Shown: positions 8,233-16,564 of the stretch, piece by piece
Position numbering within the stretch: the stretch's first letter is position 1
Layout: each line of letters opens with the position of its first letter
DNA from: Pseudomonadota bacterium
GTDB taxonomy: Bacteria; Pseudomonadota; Gammaproteobacteria; Burkholderiales; Burkholderiaceae_C
Reading direction: 5' to 3'
Length of the DNA: 64,000 nt
Assembly (NCBI GenBank): GCA_963205335.1
Contig: CAUJIM010000024.1
Span: forward strand, 1-64,000
The notes under the pieces: generated by a model
The model's input: only the letters and a program-made list of their open reading frames with translations
What the model was told of the DNA's origin: nothing
The model's database searches: none
Made by a program: the position numbers and the translations under genes

Positions 8233-8706
8233 GGGCCGGCGGAAGTGCGCGACCTGGCGCGACCAGTAGGGGCCGTCGAGCCGGTCCAGGCGTACCGTGC
8301 CGCCACTGGAGGGCGCGTGCACGAACCGGCCCTGCCCCACGTAGATGCCGGCGTGCGTCGGGCGCGAGCGGCCGAACAGCACCAGGTCGCCGGTGCGCAG
8401 CTCGTCCGGCTGCACCTGCGCGCCGAAACCGTCGAGCTGCGCCACCGTGCGCGGCGGCGCGGTGCCGGTGCCGTTCTGGTAGACGTAGCCGATCAGGCCG
8501 CTGCAGTCGAAGCCGCTGTCGGGCGTGTTGCCGCCCCAGCGGTAGGGCGTGCCCACGAGGCCCAGCGCGTGGATCGCGATGCTGCTCGCCTGTTCGTCGG
8601 AGAGGCGGGAGCCGGCTGCCGTGCCCGGCGTGGTGGCCGGAGGGGCGGTGCCGCAGGCCGCCAGCAGCAGCGACAGGCCGAGGATGCATCCATAGCGCAC
8701 GCGCAT
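8230..8706 (-). CDS. NlpC/P60 family peptidoglycan endopeptidase, lipoprotein
   Basis: A 158-residue cell-wall hydrolase cleaving peptide cross-links, anchored by lipid. The ATG at 8706 is chosen because it opens a classic lipoprotein signal (RVRYGCILGLSLLLAAC) with a lipobox at LAAC. The longer upstream frame lacks a signal. The catalytic triad is visible as Cys in FDCSGL, His in HAGIYVG and His in FVHAP. The size and the GTPYRWGGN motif match the MepS/Spr type. It is transcribed towards the pagL-like gene, stop to stop. Confidence 0.9.
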   Translation of the reverse strand: MRVRYGCILGLSLLLAACGTAPPATTPGTAAGSRLSDEQASSIAIHALGLVGTPYRWGGNTPDSGFDCSGLIGYVYQNGTGTAPPRTVAQLDGFGAQVQPDELRTGDLVLFGRSRPTHAGIYVGQGRFVHAPSSGGTVRLDRLDGPYWSRQVAHFRRP

Positions 8707-8756
8707 GGCGGCAAGCGTAGCAGCAATTGCGCGGCTTGCCACGCGGGCGGCACGCG

Positions 8757-9464
8757 TCAGCCGTCGATGCGGCGGCTCCAGTCCTCCACCGCGTGCTGCT
8801 CCAGGCGGCGGTGCACCAGCGCCTGCCACGAGTCGGGCAGCCGCAGGCGCGCGAGTTCGCGCAGCAGCCCGGGCTCGAGCGTGCGTTCATAAAGCACCCC
8901 GATGACCCGCGCCAGCGGCCATTCGGGGTGCGGGCGCTCGATGAGGGTAAGCCTGTCTCCTGCCTGCACCGTGCCGGGCTCCAGCACGCGGTAGTACCAG
9001 CCGGTGCGGCCGGTCTGCTGCACCCGCGCCGCCATGTCGGCGACGCGAAAGCGCGCGTTCAGCTTCCAGCAGGGCTGGCGGCTTTGCGAGACTTCGAGCA
9101 GGGCGGTGCCGGCGCGCACCCTGTCGCCCCAGCACACCGTGGCTTCCGTGACCCCGGTGGTGGAGAGGTTCTCGCCGAAGGCGCCGGGCGCTTCGAGCGC
9201 CGGCAGCGGCCCGAGTTCGCCGCGCCACGCGCCGTAGTGCTCCCGGGCATAGTGGTGCACGGCCTTTTCGGGGCCGCCGTGCACGCGCCGGTCGCCCTGC
9301 TCGTCGCCTTCGAGCCCGAGCGGGCCGACGCGCACCGGCTCTGGCGTGGCCTGCTTGGCGATGGCGCTCAGGCCGCCGGGGCGGCCGTCCAGGTGCGCGC
9401 AGGGCACCGCAGCGGCGCGCAGGACGGCGTGGATGTGGCCCAGGGGCCGGGCGAGGGTGGGCAT
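8757..9464 (-). CDS. MOSC domain protein, YiiM-like
   Basis: A 235-residue MOSC domain protein. These are molybdenum-cofactor sulfurase C-terminal-like domains that reduce N-hydroxylated bases and analogues. The Moco-ligand cysteine is probably in SRQPCWKLN, the YiiM signature. GDRRVHGGPEKAVHHY and GENLSTTGVTE also fit the family. The ATG at 9464 is 11 bases after the copA stop on the same strand, so it is likely expressed as the tail of the copper-ATPase transcript. The frame remains open upstream through copA, but only as antisense or shadow sequence. Confidence 0.88.
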   Translation of the reverse strand: MPTLARPLGHIHAVLRAAAVPCAHLDGRPGGLSAIAKQATPEPVRVGPLGLEGDEQGDRRVHGGPEKAVHHYAREHYGAWRGELGPLPALEAPGAFGENLSTTGVTEATVCWGDRVRAGTALLEVSQSRQPCWKLNARFRVADMAARVQQTGRTGWYYRVLEPGTVQAGDRLTLIERPHPEWPLARVIGVLYERTLEPGLLRELARLRLPDSWQALVHRRLEQHAVEDWSRRIDG

Positions 9465-9475
9465 GGCGTTCGTCG

Positions 9476-11722
9476 TCAGGTGCTGTGGCCGGGGTCCCGA
9501 TTGTCTCCCTGCGGCCGCCAGCGCCGCAGCAGCAGCGCGTTGGCCATCACGCTCACCGAACTGAGCGCCATGGCGGCCCCCGCCACCACCGGGTTGAGGT
9601 AGCCCAGCGCCGCCAGGGGGATGCCGGCCACGTTGTAGATGAAGGCCCAGAACAGGTTCTGGCGGATCTTGAGCACGGTGCGGTGCGAGATGTCGAGCGC
9701 GGCGGCGACCAGCGCCGGATCGCCGCGCATCAGCGTGATGCCGGCGGCATGCATCGCCACGTCGGTGCCGTTGCCCATGGCCAGGCCGACGTCGGCGGCG
9801 GCGAGCGCGGGCGCGTCGTTGACGCCGTCGCCCACCATGGCCACGGCCTGGCCGCCGGCCTGCAGCCCGCGGATGGCGGCGGCCTTGTCGCCCGGCAGCA
9901 CCTCGGCCATCACTTCGCCGGCCTCGGGATCGAGCCCCAGGCGCCGCGCCATGGCGTCGGCCGCGCCCCGGTTGTCGCCGGAGATCATCACGCAGCGCAG
10001 GCCCCTGGACCGCAGCTGCGCGAGCGCCGCGCGGGCGCCCGGCTTGGGCTCGTCGCCGAAGCCCAGCAGCGCGCGCACCTGCACGCCGGCGCCGCTGCGC
10101 TCGGCCAGCGCCGAGACGGTCGCGCCCGCATGCTGCAGGTCTTCGGCGCGCTGCGCCAGCGCCTGCAGGTCGGCGCCGAGCTCGCGCATCCAGCGCAGGC
10201 TGCCCACCAGGTAGTCGCGCCCGGCCACCGTGCCCTCGGTGCCCCGGCCGGGCACCGCGCGCACGTGGTCGGGCGCGGGAATGGCCAGCCGGCGTTCGTG
10301 CGCCGCGTGCACCACCGCGCGGGCCAGCGGATGCTCGCTGCCGCTTTGCACGCCGGCGACGCTCGCGAGCAGCGCCGCCTCGTCCAGGCCGGGCGCGGCG
10401 GCGAAGGCCGTCAGGCGCGGCGCGCCGACGGTGAGCGTGCCGGTCTTGTCGAAGGCGACGGTGCGCACGCGGTGCGCGATCTCCAGCGCCTGGGCGTCCT
10501 TGATCAGGATGCCGTGGCGCGCGGCCACCCCGGTGCCCGCCATGATCGCCGCCGGCGTGGCCAGGCCCAGCGCGCAGGGGCAGGCGATCACCAGCACGGC
10601 GACCGCGCGGATCAGGGCGGTTTCCAGCCCCGTCCCCGCCCACAGCCAGCCGGCCAGGGTGGCGAGCGCGACCGCCAGGACCGCGGGCACGAACACCGCG
10701 GAGATCCGGTCCACCAGGCGCTGGATCGGCGCCTTGGCGGCCTGCGCGTCCTCCACCAGCCGGATGATGCGCGCGAGCACCGTCTCGGCGCCCACCGCGG
10801 TGACCTGCATCACGACGCGGCCGTCGCCGTTGATCGCGCCGCCGGTCAGGCTCGCGCCGGCGTCGCGGGCGATCGGCAGCGATTCGCCGGTCAGCATCGA
10901 TTCGTCCACCTGGGTCTGCCCCTCGAGGATCCGGCCGTCCACCGGGATGCGCTCGCCCGGGCGGATGACGAGGCGGTCGCCGGCCATGATCTCGCCGATC
11001 GGCACCTGCACCTCGCCGTGCGGCCCGAGCAGGTGCGCGGTTTCGGGGCGCAGGCGGTGCAGCGCGCGGATCGCCGCCGTGGTCTGGCGCTTGGCCCGCG
11101 CCTCGAGCCACTTGCCCAGCAGCACCAGCGTGACCACCACGGCCGAGGCCTCGAAGTACAGGTGCGGCGCGTGGCCGGGTGCGGCCGTCAGCCACAGCCA
11201 GAGCGAGAGGCCGTAGCCCGCGCTCGTGCCCAGCGCCACCAGCAGGTCCATGTTGCCGCTCAGGGCCTTGGCCGCGTGCCAGCCGGCCCGGTAGAAGCGC
11301 GCGCCCAGGATGAACTGCACCGGCGTGGCGAGCAGCCATTGCGCCCAGGCGGGCAGCATCCAGTGCCGGCCCAGCAGATCGCCCAGCATGGGCAGCACCA
11401 GGGGCGCGGAAAGCAGCAGGCCCAGCGCCACCGGCAGGAAGCCGCTCCACGGGCCCTCGCTGTCGGCCTCGGCCCGCTGTTCGCCGAGCGAGCGCGGCTC
11501 GTAGCCCGCGTCGCGCACGGCCCGGCGCGCCAGCAGGTCCATGTCGGCCTGCGCGGCCTCGAAGGTGAGGTGCGCGGACTCGGTGGCCAGGTTCACCGCC
11601 GCGTCCTGCACGCCGGGCAGCTTGCGCAGCGCGCGCTCGACGCGCGAGACGCAGCTGGCGCAGGTCATGCCGCCGATACCCAGGTCCAGCGTGCGGGTGG
11701 CGGAAGCGGTGGTAGCGGTCAT
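9476..11722 (-). CDS. copA: Copper-exporting P1B-type ATPase
   Basis: Pumps Cu(I) out of the cytosol using ATP; inner membrane. The 748-residue chain has one N-terminal heavy-metal domain (GMTCASC, 18-24), the actuator TGES (278-281), the transmembrane metal site CPC (381-383), the phosphorylation site DKTGT (425-429), the SEHP loop (His464-Pro465) and the hinge GDGVND (631-636). The ATG at 11722 is preferred over a TTG eight codons upstream. Its promoter has the 19-base spacer and operator also found before copZ, pointing to control by the CueR-like protein encoded at 14156. Confidence 0.93.
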   Translation of the reverse strand: MTATTASATRTLDLGIGGMTCASCVSRVERALRKLPGVQDAAVNLATESAHLTFEAAQADMDLLARRAVRDAGYEPRSLGEQRAEADSEGPWSGFLPVALGLLLSAPLVLPMLGDLLGRHWMLPAWAQWLLATPVQFILGARFYRAGWHAAKALSGNMDLLVALGTSAGYGLSLWLWLTAAPGHAPHLYFEASAVVVTLVLLGKWLEARAKRQTTAAIRALHRLRPETAHLLGPHGEVQVPIGEIMAGDRLVIRPGERIPVDGRILEGQTQVDESMLTGESLPIARDAGASLTGGAINGDGRVVMQVTAVGAETVLARIIRLVEDAQAAKAPIQRLVDRISAVFVPAVLAVALATLAGWLWAGTGLETALIRAVAVLVIACPCALGLATPAAIMAGTGVAARHGILIKDAQALEIAHRVRTVAFDKTGTLTVGAPRLTAFAAAPGLDEAALLASVAGVQSGSEHPLARAVVHAAHERRLAIPAPDHVRAVPGRGTEGTVAGRDYLVGSLRWMRELGADLQALAQRAEDLQHAGATVSALAERSGAGVQVRALLGFGDEPKPGARAALAQLRSRGLRCVMISGDNRGAADAMARRLGLDPEAGEVMAEVLPGDKAAAIRGLQAGGQAVAMVGDGVNDAPALAAADVGLAMGNGTDVAMHAAGITLMRGDPALVAAALDISHRTVLKIRQNLFWAFIYNVAGIPLAALGYLNPVVAGAAMALSSVSVMANALLLRRWRPQGDNRDPGHST

Positions 11723-11754
11723 CGTCGGCGTCCGTGGATGCGGCAAACGGTGGC

Positions 11755-11785
11755 AGCCTAAACCCTTACATCATGGCAAAGTCAA
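11755..11785 (-). promoter_or_regulatory. copA promoter with MerR/CueR-type 19-base spacer
   Basis: Read on the minus strand: -35 TTGACT (11780-11785), a 19-base spacer starting TTGCCATGATG, and -10 TAGGCT (11755-11760). A spacer longer than 17 bases is typical of promoters that MerR-family activators untwist. The core TTGCCAT-S-ATGT-M-AGG-S-TT is shared with the copZ promoter at 13901. Confidence 0.75.
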
Positions 11786-11862
11786 GCGGCGGCCGCCGCC
11801 GGGTCGCATGCCACAATGGACGGCTTTCCCACGCCGCAGGGCGAAAGCCGCATTTTCCCTTC

Positions 11863-13881
11863 ATGGAACCCATTGTCGCGAAGCTGGTGGAGCAGTTCGA
11901 ACTGCCGCTGCACAGCCCCATCCTGATTTTCTCGCTGATCCTGTTCATCATCCTGCTGGTGCCCATCCTGCTGGAGAAGGTGCGCACGCCGGGGATCATC
12001 GGGCTCATCGTCGCCGGCATCCTGATCGGGCCGCACGGCTTCAATATCCTGGAAAAAAGCCTGTTCGTCGACGTGTTCTCGACGATCGGCCTGCTCTACA
12101 TCATGTTCCTGGCCGGCCTGGAGCTGAACCTGATCGAGTTCAAGGCCAACGCCAACCGCAGCTTCGTCTTCGGCCTGGCCACCTTCGCGATCCCGTTCGC
12201 GATGGGCTACCCGGTGTGCCACTACCTGCTGGGCATGGACGTCTGGGCCAGCCTCCTGATCTCGAGCATTTTCGCCACGCACACGCTCGTCACCTACCCG
12301 ATCGCGAGCAAGTACGGCATCACCAAGGACCCGAGCGTCGCGATCACCGTCGGCGGCACCATCATCACCGACACGGCGGTACTGGTGGTGCTGGCGATGA
12401 TCCTGGGCGCGCGCGACGGCGGCCTCACCTCCGAGTTCTGGACCCGCCTCGTCGTCTCGCTGGCGATCTTCATCGCGTTCATGGCCCTCGCGGTGCCCCG
12501 GATCGCCAAGCGCTTCTTCGAGAAGCAGGCGCACCAGAAGCACTCGCACTACATCTTCGTGCTGGCCATCGTCTTCCTGTCGGCCTTCCTGTCCGAGGTG
12601 GCGGGGCTGGAGCCGATCATCGGCGCGTTCGCCGCGGGGCTGGCGCTCAACCGGCTGGTACCGAACTCGTCGGCGCTGATGAACCGCATCGAGTACCTCG
12701 GCAACTCGCTGTTCATCCCGTTCTTCCTGATCAGCGTCGGCATGATCGTCGACGTGCGCGTGGTGTTCGACGGGTTCACGGTCCTGCTGATCGCCGTGGC
12801 GATGACGGTGACCGCGTTCGCGGGCAAATACCTCGCGGCCGACGTGACGCAGAAGATCTTCCGGCTCCGGAGCGAGCAGCGCGACCTGATCTTCGGCCTG
12901 AGCTCGGCGCACGCGGCCGCCACGCTCGCGGTGGTGGTCGTGGGCTACCGCGCCGGCATCGTCGACGACCGCATCATCAACGCCATCATCGTCATCATCC
13001 TGGTGTCGTGCGTGATTGCCTCCTTCGTCACGGAAAAGGCGGCGCGCAAGCTCGAGGCGCAGGCAGAGAGCGCGCAGGATGCCCGCCCGTCCAGGCAGGA
13101 GGGGGAGCAAATCCTGATTTCGCTCTCCGACACCACGGAATTCGAGAACCTGCTGCGCTTCGCGGTGCTGATCAAGGACAGGAAGTCGAGCGAGCCGCTG
13201 TCGGTGGTCAACGTGGTGCCCAACACCGAGGAGGCGGAGGAGAACGTGGTGCTGGCCAGGCGCGCGCTGGAGGACGTGCGCGCCGAGGCGAGCGCCGCCG
13301 ACGTGGACGTCAACGTCATGGCCACGATAGACCACAACCCGGGCGCCGGCATCAGCCGCACCGCGCGCGAAATCGCGGCCGACATGATCGTGCTCGGCTG
13401 GCCGCAGAGGAACGGCTTCATCGCCGGCTTCATCGGCAACAAGTTCGGCAGCGCGCTCTACCAGACGAGCAAGACGATCTTCGTGTGCCACCTGGAATCG
13501 CCCGGCGCCAAGTACACCGGCATCTTCGTCATCCTGCCGCAACTGGCCGAGACGGCGGACGGCTTCGACATGGTCTGGCGCAAGATCGCCAAGCTCGCCG
13601 CCGAGCACTCCACGCCGGTGCACCTGAACTGCGGCCGGGCGACGCACGAGGCGGTGAAGCGCTGCCTGGCAAAGCACAAGCTGACGATGAAGGTCACGTT
13701 CACCGACTTCAGCGAGTGGGACGACTTCTTCATCGTGTTCCGCAAGATGTCGGATACCGACCTGCTCATCATGGTCTCGGCGCGCGAAGGCGACGCCGCG
13801 CACACGCCTTACCTGGACCAGCTGCCGCAGAAGCTGGAAAAGCATTTCGGGCAGCTCGACAAGATCCTGGTCTACCCTTGA
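11863..13881 (+). CDS. CPA2-type monovalent cation:proton antiporter with UspA-like C-terminal domains
   Basis: A 672-residue protein. Residues about 1-400 form a 12-13 helix sodium/hydrogen exchanger domain (ILLEKVRTPGIIGLIVAG; HTLVTYPIASKYG; GLEPIIGAFAAGLALN). The rest is two soluble universal-stress-like domains instead of the TrkA-N domain of KefB/KefC. It probably exchanges Na+ or K+ for protons with nucleotide-sensing regulation. The ATG at 11863 gives a short N-terminus before the first helix; the frame upstream crosses the copA promoter and is unlikely to be translated. It lies between copA and copZ without an obvious link to copper. Confidence 0.88.
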   Translation: MEPIVAKLVEQFELPLHSPILIFSLILFIILLVPILLEKVRTPGIIGLIVAGILIGPHGFNILEKSLFVDVFSTIGLLYIMFLAGLELNLIEFKANANRSFVFGLATFAIPFAMGYPVCHYLLGMDVWASLLISSIFATHTLVTYPIASKYGITKDPSVAITVGGTIITDTAVLVVLAMILGARDGGLTSEFWTRLVVSLAIFIAFMALAVPRIAKRFFEKQAHQKHSHYIFVLAIVFLSAFLSEVAGLEPIIGAFAAGLALNRLVPNSSALMNRIEYLGNSLFIPFFLISVGMIVDVRVVFDGFTVLLIAVAMTVTAFAGKYLAADVTQKIFRLRSEQRDLIFGLSSAHAAATLAVVVVGYRAGIVDDRIINAIIVIILVSCVIASFVTEKAARKLEAQAESAQDARPSRQEGEQILISLSDTTEFENLLRFAVLIKDRKSSEPLSVVNVVPNTEEAEENVVLARRALEDVRAEASAADVDVNVMATIDHNPGAGISRTAREIAADMIVLGWPQRNGFIAGFIGNKFGSALYQTSKTIFVCHLESPGAKYTGIFVILPQLAETADGFDMVWRKIAKLAAEHSTPVHLNCGRATHEAVKRCLAKHKLTMKVTFTDFSEWDDFFIVFRKMSDTDLLIMVSAREGDAAHTPYLDQLPQKLEKHFGQLDKILVYP

Positions 13882-13900
13882 GAACGCGGGCGAGCGGGGC

Positions 13901-13931
13901 TTGACATTGCCATCATGTCAGGCTTCATCAT
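13901..13931 (+). promoter_or_regulatory. copZ-cueR promoter with MerR/CueR-type 19-base spacer
   Basis: -35 TTGACA (13901-13906), a 19-base spacer (13907-13925) beginning TTGCCATCATG, and -10 CATCAT (13926-13931). The spacer matches the copA promoter at 15 or more of 19 positions. The dyad TGACAT...ATGTCA overlaps the -35 and spacer. Confidence 0.75.
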
Positions 13932-13961
13932 CGCCCCATTGCCGCCAAGGAGGAAACAGCC

Positions 13962-14159
13962 ATGCAATACCGATTCACCGTGCAAGGGATGACCTGCGGC
14001 CACTGCGAGCGCGCCGTCGTGCACGCCGTGCGCGCCGTCGATACCGAGGCCGTGGTGCAGGTCGACCTGGCCACCGGACAGGTGACGGTCGAGAGCGACG
14101 CGCCGCGCGAAGCCATCGCCAACGCCATCCGCGAAGAGGGCTACAAGGTCGCGGCGTGA
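13962..14159 (+). CDS. copZ: Copper chaperone CopZ-like, heavy-metal-associated domain
   Basis: A 65-residue single HMA domain that binds Cu(I) through MTCGHC (residues 10-15) and delivers it to CopA or the regulator in the cytosol. The ferredoxin-like fold ends in the usual EEGYKV. AAGGAGG precedes the ATG at 13962. Its stop codon overlaps the GTG start of the regulator gene (GTGA), so the two are translationally coupled. The promoter at 13901 carries the copper-type operator. Confidence 0.92.
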   Translation: MQYRFTVQGMTCGHCERAVVHAVRAVDTEAVVQVDLATGQVTVESDAPREAIANAIREEGYKVAA

Positions 14160-14608
14160 AGCGCAGCCCGGAGCGCGGACAGGCCTGGCAGGGACCTGTC
14201 AGCATCGGCGCCGCGGCCATGCGCGCGGGGGTCTCGGCGCGCATGGTGCGGCACTACGAATCGCTGGGCCTGCTGCCCAGGGTGGGGCGCACCGACAGCG
14301 GCTATCGCCAGTACACGCCGGCGGACGTGCATACGCTGCGCTTCATCCGGCGCGCGCGCGACCTCGGTTTTTCGATCGAGGAAATCGCCGCCCTGCTGGA
14401 CCTGTGGCAAAACCGCGAGCGCGCGAGCAGCCAGGTCAAGCGGATCGCGCAGCAGCACGTCGCGCAGCTCGAACGGCGCATCGCCGCGCTGCAGGGCATG
14501 CGCACGGGCCTGCAGGCGCTCGTGGACTGCTGCCACGGCGACGACAGGCCGCAGTGTCCGATCCTGGATGAACTGGCGGCCGAAACCCCGGTGGACGGGC
14601 AGATCTAG
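14156..14608 (+). CDS. cueR: CueR-like MerR-family copper-responsive activator
   Basis: A 150-residue MerR-family regulator. The winged-helix motif ARMVRHYESLGLL is at about 32-44, followed by a long dimerisation helix. The metal loop CHGDDRPQCPIL holds two cysteines eight residues apart, as in CueR, supporting Cu(I) sensing. The GTG at 14156 is the only sensible start before the helix-turn-helix and overlaps the copZ stop. It most likely activates both its own promoter at 13901 and copA at 11755. Its TAG shares the palindrome CTAG with the stop of the convergent ene-reductase gene. Confidence 0.92.
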   Translation: MKRSPERGQAWQGPVSIGAAAMRAGVSARMVRHYESLGLLPRVGRTDSGYRQYTPADVHTLRFIRRARDLGFSIEEIAALLDLWQNRERASSQVKRIAQQHVAQLERRIAALQGMRTGLQALVDCCHGDDRPQCPILDELAAETPVDGQI

Positions 14609-15717
14609 GCGGTGAGCGCGGGGTAGTCGGTATAGCCCTTTTCGTCCCCGCCGTAGAAGCTGGCCTTGTCCCAGGCGTTGAGCGCCGCGTTGCGCCGCAG
14701 CCGCTCGGCCAGGTCGGGGTTGGCGATGTAGTCCTTGCCGAAGGCGACGATGTCGGCCGCGCCGCTTTCGACCGCGCGCAGCGCCATGTCGCGCGTGTAG
14801 CCGTTGTTCACCATCCAGGCGCCGCGCCCGCCCGCGTCGCGGTACGCGCGCTTGAAGGCGGCGTAGTCGAAGGGGCTGCCCTCGACCTCGCGCGGCCCTC
14901 CGGTGGCGCCTTCGACTACGTGGATGTAGGCCAGCCCCAGCGGGCCGAGCGCCTGCGCGAGCTGGTCGTACACCGCCTGGGGCTGGCTTTCGTGGATGCC
15001 GTTGGACGGCGTGACGGGCGACAGGCGGATGCCCACGCGGTCGCCGCCGACGGCATCGGCCACCGCGCGCGCGACCTCCACGGCGAACCAGATCCGGTGC
15101 TCGATGCTGCCGCCCCAGTCGTCGGTGCGCAGGTTGGCACCGTCCTTGATGAACTGCTCGATCAGATAGCCGTTGGCGCCGTGGATCTCCACGCCGTCGA
15201 AACCCGCGACCTCGACCGCGTTGCGCGCCGCGTCGGCGAAGCTCTGCACGAGGGCAGGCAGTTCTTCAGACCGCAGCGCGCGCGGCTCGGACGTGGGCAG
15301 GAAGTGCCCCTGGCCGTCGGCGTCCACGACGTAGGTGCGCGAGACCGCGGTCACGGCGGAGGGCGCCACCGGCGCCGCACCGCCCGGCTGCAGCGCCACG
15401 TGCGAGACGCGGCCGACGTGCCAGATCTGCGTCACGATGCGCCCGCCGCGGGCGTGGACGGCATCGGTGACCTGGCGCCAGCCGGCCAGCTGCGCCGCCT
15501 CGTACAGGCCCGGGACGTGCGCGTAGCCCTGTCCCTGGTGGCTGATCGCGGTGCCTTCGGTGATGATGAGCCCGGCGCCTGCGCGCTGCTCGTAGTAGCG
15601 CACGTTCATTGCGCGCGGCACGCCGCCGGGCGAGCGGTTGCGCGTGCATGGCGCCATGGCGATGCGGTTGGACAGATGCAGCGCGCCTGCCTGCAAGGGA
15701 TCGAACAGGGTGGTCAT
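14605..15717 (-). CDS. Alkene reductase, old yellow enzyme family (NemA-like)
   Basis: A 370-residue FMN-dependent TIM-barrel enzyme that reduces activated C=C bonds or nitro groups with NAD(P)H. Family marks are APCTRNRSP near residue 22, QIWHVGRVSH, the active-site pair HGANGYLIEQF, and DDWGGSIEHR. The ATG at 15717 precedes the conserved LFDPLQAGALHLSNRI. It ends overlapping the cueR stop by four bases. The GST gene 60 bases upstream on the same strand suggests a joint detoxification role, though a parS-like palindrome lies between them. Confidence 0.92.
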   Translation of the reverse strand: MTTLFDPLQAGALHLSNRIAMAPCTRNRSPGGVPRAMNVRYYEQRAGAGLIITEGTAISHQGQGYAHVPGLYEAAQLAGWRQVTDAVHARGGRIVTQIWHVGRVSHVALQPGGAAPVAPSAVTAVSRTYVVDADGQGHFLPTSEPRALRSEELPALVQSFADAARNAVEVAGFDGVEIHGANGYLIEQFIKDGANLRTDDWGGSIEHRIWFAVEVARAVADAVGGDRVGIRLSPVTPSNGIHESQPQAVYDQLAQALGPLGLAYIHVVEGATGGPREVEGSPFDYAAFKRAYRDAGGRGAWMVNNGYTRDMALRAVESGAADIVAFGKDYIANPDLAERLRRNAALNAWDKASFYGGDEKGYTDYPALTA

Positions 15718-15742
15718 GGTGGATGAACGTGAAAGCGCGTGC

Positions 15743-15758
15743 CGTTTCACGTGAAACA
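15743..15758. other. parS-like centromere site 1
   Basis: CGTTTCACGTGAAACA matches the parS consensus TGTTTCACGTGAAACA at 15 of 16 positions. It is embedded in a longer inverted repeat with arms CGTGCCGT and ACGGCACG, between the GST and ene-reductase genes and about 3.5 kb before parA. Confidence 0.85.
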
Positions 15759-15779
15759 CGGCACGCGCGGGGGTGGGAG

Positions 15780-16388
15780 TTACGCGAGCAGGCCCTCGGC
15801 CTTCATCGCGGCTTGCACGGCGGGGCGGGCGGCCACGCGTCCGCGGTACGCCACGAGGTTCTTCAGGTGCGCGAAGTCGACGCCCACGTGCGCGCCCCAG
15901 TTGGTGACGGTGAACAGGTAGGCGTCGGCCACGGTGAACCGGTCGCCCATCAGGTACTGCTTGCCGGCGAGCTCGCCGTCCACCCATTTCAGCCGCCCCA
16001 GGAGGTTCTCTCGCGCGATCCGCTTGTATTCCTCGGGGGTGGTGGGCCTGAACAGGGGCGTGAAGCCCTTGTGCACTTCGGAGGCGATGAAGTTGAGCCA
16101 GCCTTGCAAGCGGTAGCGCTCGAGGGTCCCGTTGGGCGGGGCGAGGTGCCTGTCGGGCGCCTGGTCCGCGAGGTACTGCACGATGGCCGGGCCCTCGCGC
16201 AGGCGGGTGCCGTCGTCGAGCTCGAGCATCGGTACGTAGCCCAGCGGATTGACCTGGTAGTAGTCCGTGCCGTCCGCCAGCGTGTGGCTCTGCAGGGTGA
16301 CGGGGATGGTGGTGCAGGCGATCCCGGATTCCAGGGCGACGATGTGGGGCGAGAGCGAACAGGCTCCGGGCGAGTAATACAGTTTCAT
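15780..16388 (-). CDS. Glutathione S-transferase, beta class
   Basis: A 202-residue cytosolic detoxification enzyme conjugating or transferring glutathione. The N-terminal thioredoxin-like domain starts MKLYYSPGACSLSPHI with Cys10, the marker residue of bacterial beta-class GSTs. NPLGYVPML and the E-G-P-A glutathione-binding turn follow. The all-helical C-terminal domain carries FTVADAYLFT. Length is typical. It is transcribed away from mnmG; the region between holds parS-like site 2. Confidence 0.93.
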   Translation of the reverse strand: MKLYYSPGACSLSPHIVALESGIACTTIPVTLQSHTLADGTDYYQVNPLGYVPMLELDDGTRLREGPAIVQYLADQAPDRHLAPPNGTLERYRLQGWLNFIASEVHKGFTPLFRPTTPEEYKRIARENLLGRLKWVDGELAGKQYLMGDRFTVADAYLFTVTNWGAHVGVDFAHLKNLVAYRGRVAARPAVQAAMKAEGLLA

Positions 16389-16493
16389 GCAAGGTTTCCG
16401 TGAGGGGGATGTGCCGATGGTAGTGCGGCGGCGCGTTCGCGTCGTGCGCGCGGGCGAAACGCCAGCGGCGCGCCGGGTCTTCCGGGCCCGCCG

Positions 16494-16509
16494 TGTTCCA
16501 CGTGGAACG
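16494..16509. other. parS-like centromere site 2
   Basis: TGTTCCACGTGGAACG is the C/G variant of the parS palindrome, close to forms known from Pseudomonas parS sites. It lies in the non-coding leader of mnmG. Confidence 0.75.
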
Positions 16510-16564
16510 TGCCGGCGCCGGCGAAGTGGGAAAATGATGCCCCTTGTGGTTTTCGTCGCACCCC

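Noticed and set aside
8757-11450. An 897-codon minus-strand frame joining MOSC to sequence inside copA
   Set aside because: Only its last 235 codons are a real MOSC gene; the upstream part is out of frame with copA.
9485-11761. A 758-codon plus-strand frame antisense to copA
   Set aside because: The copA frame has all P-type ATPase motifs; the opposite frame is a high-GC shadow.
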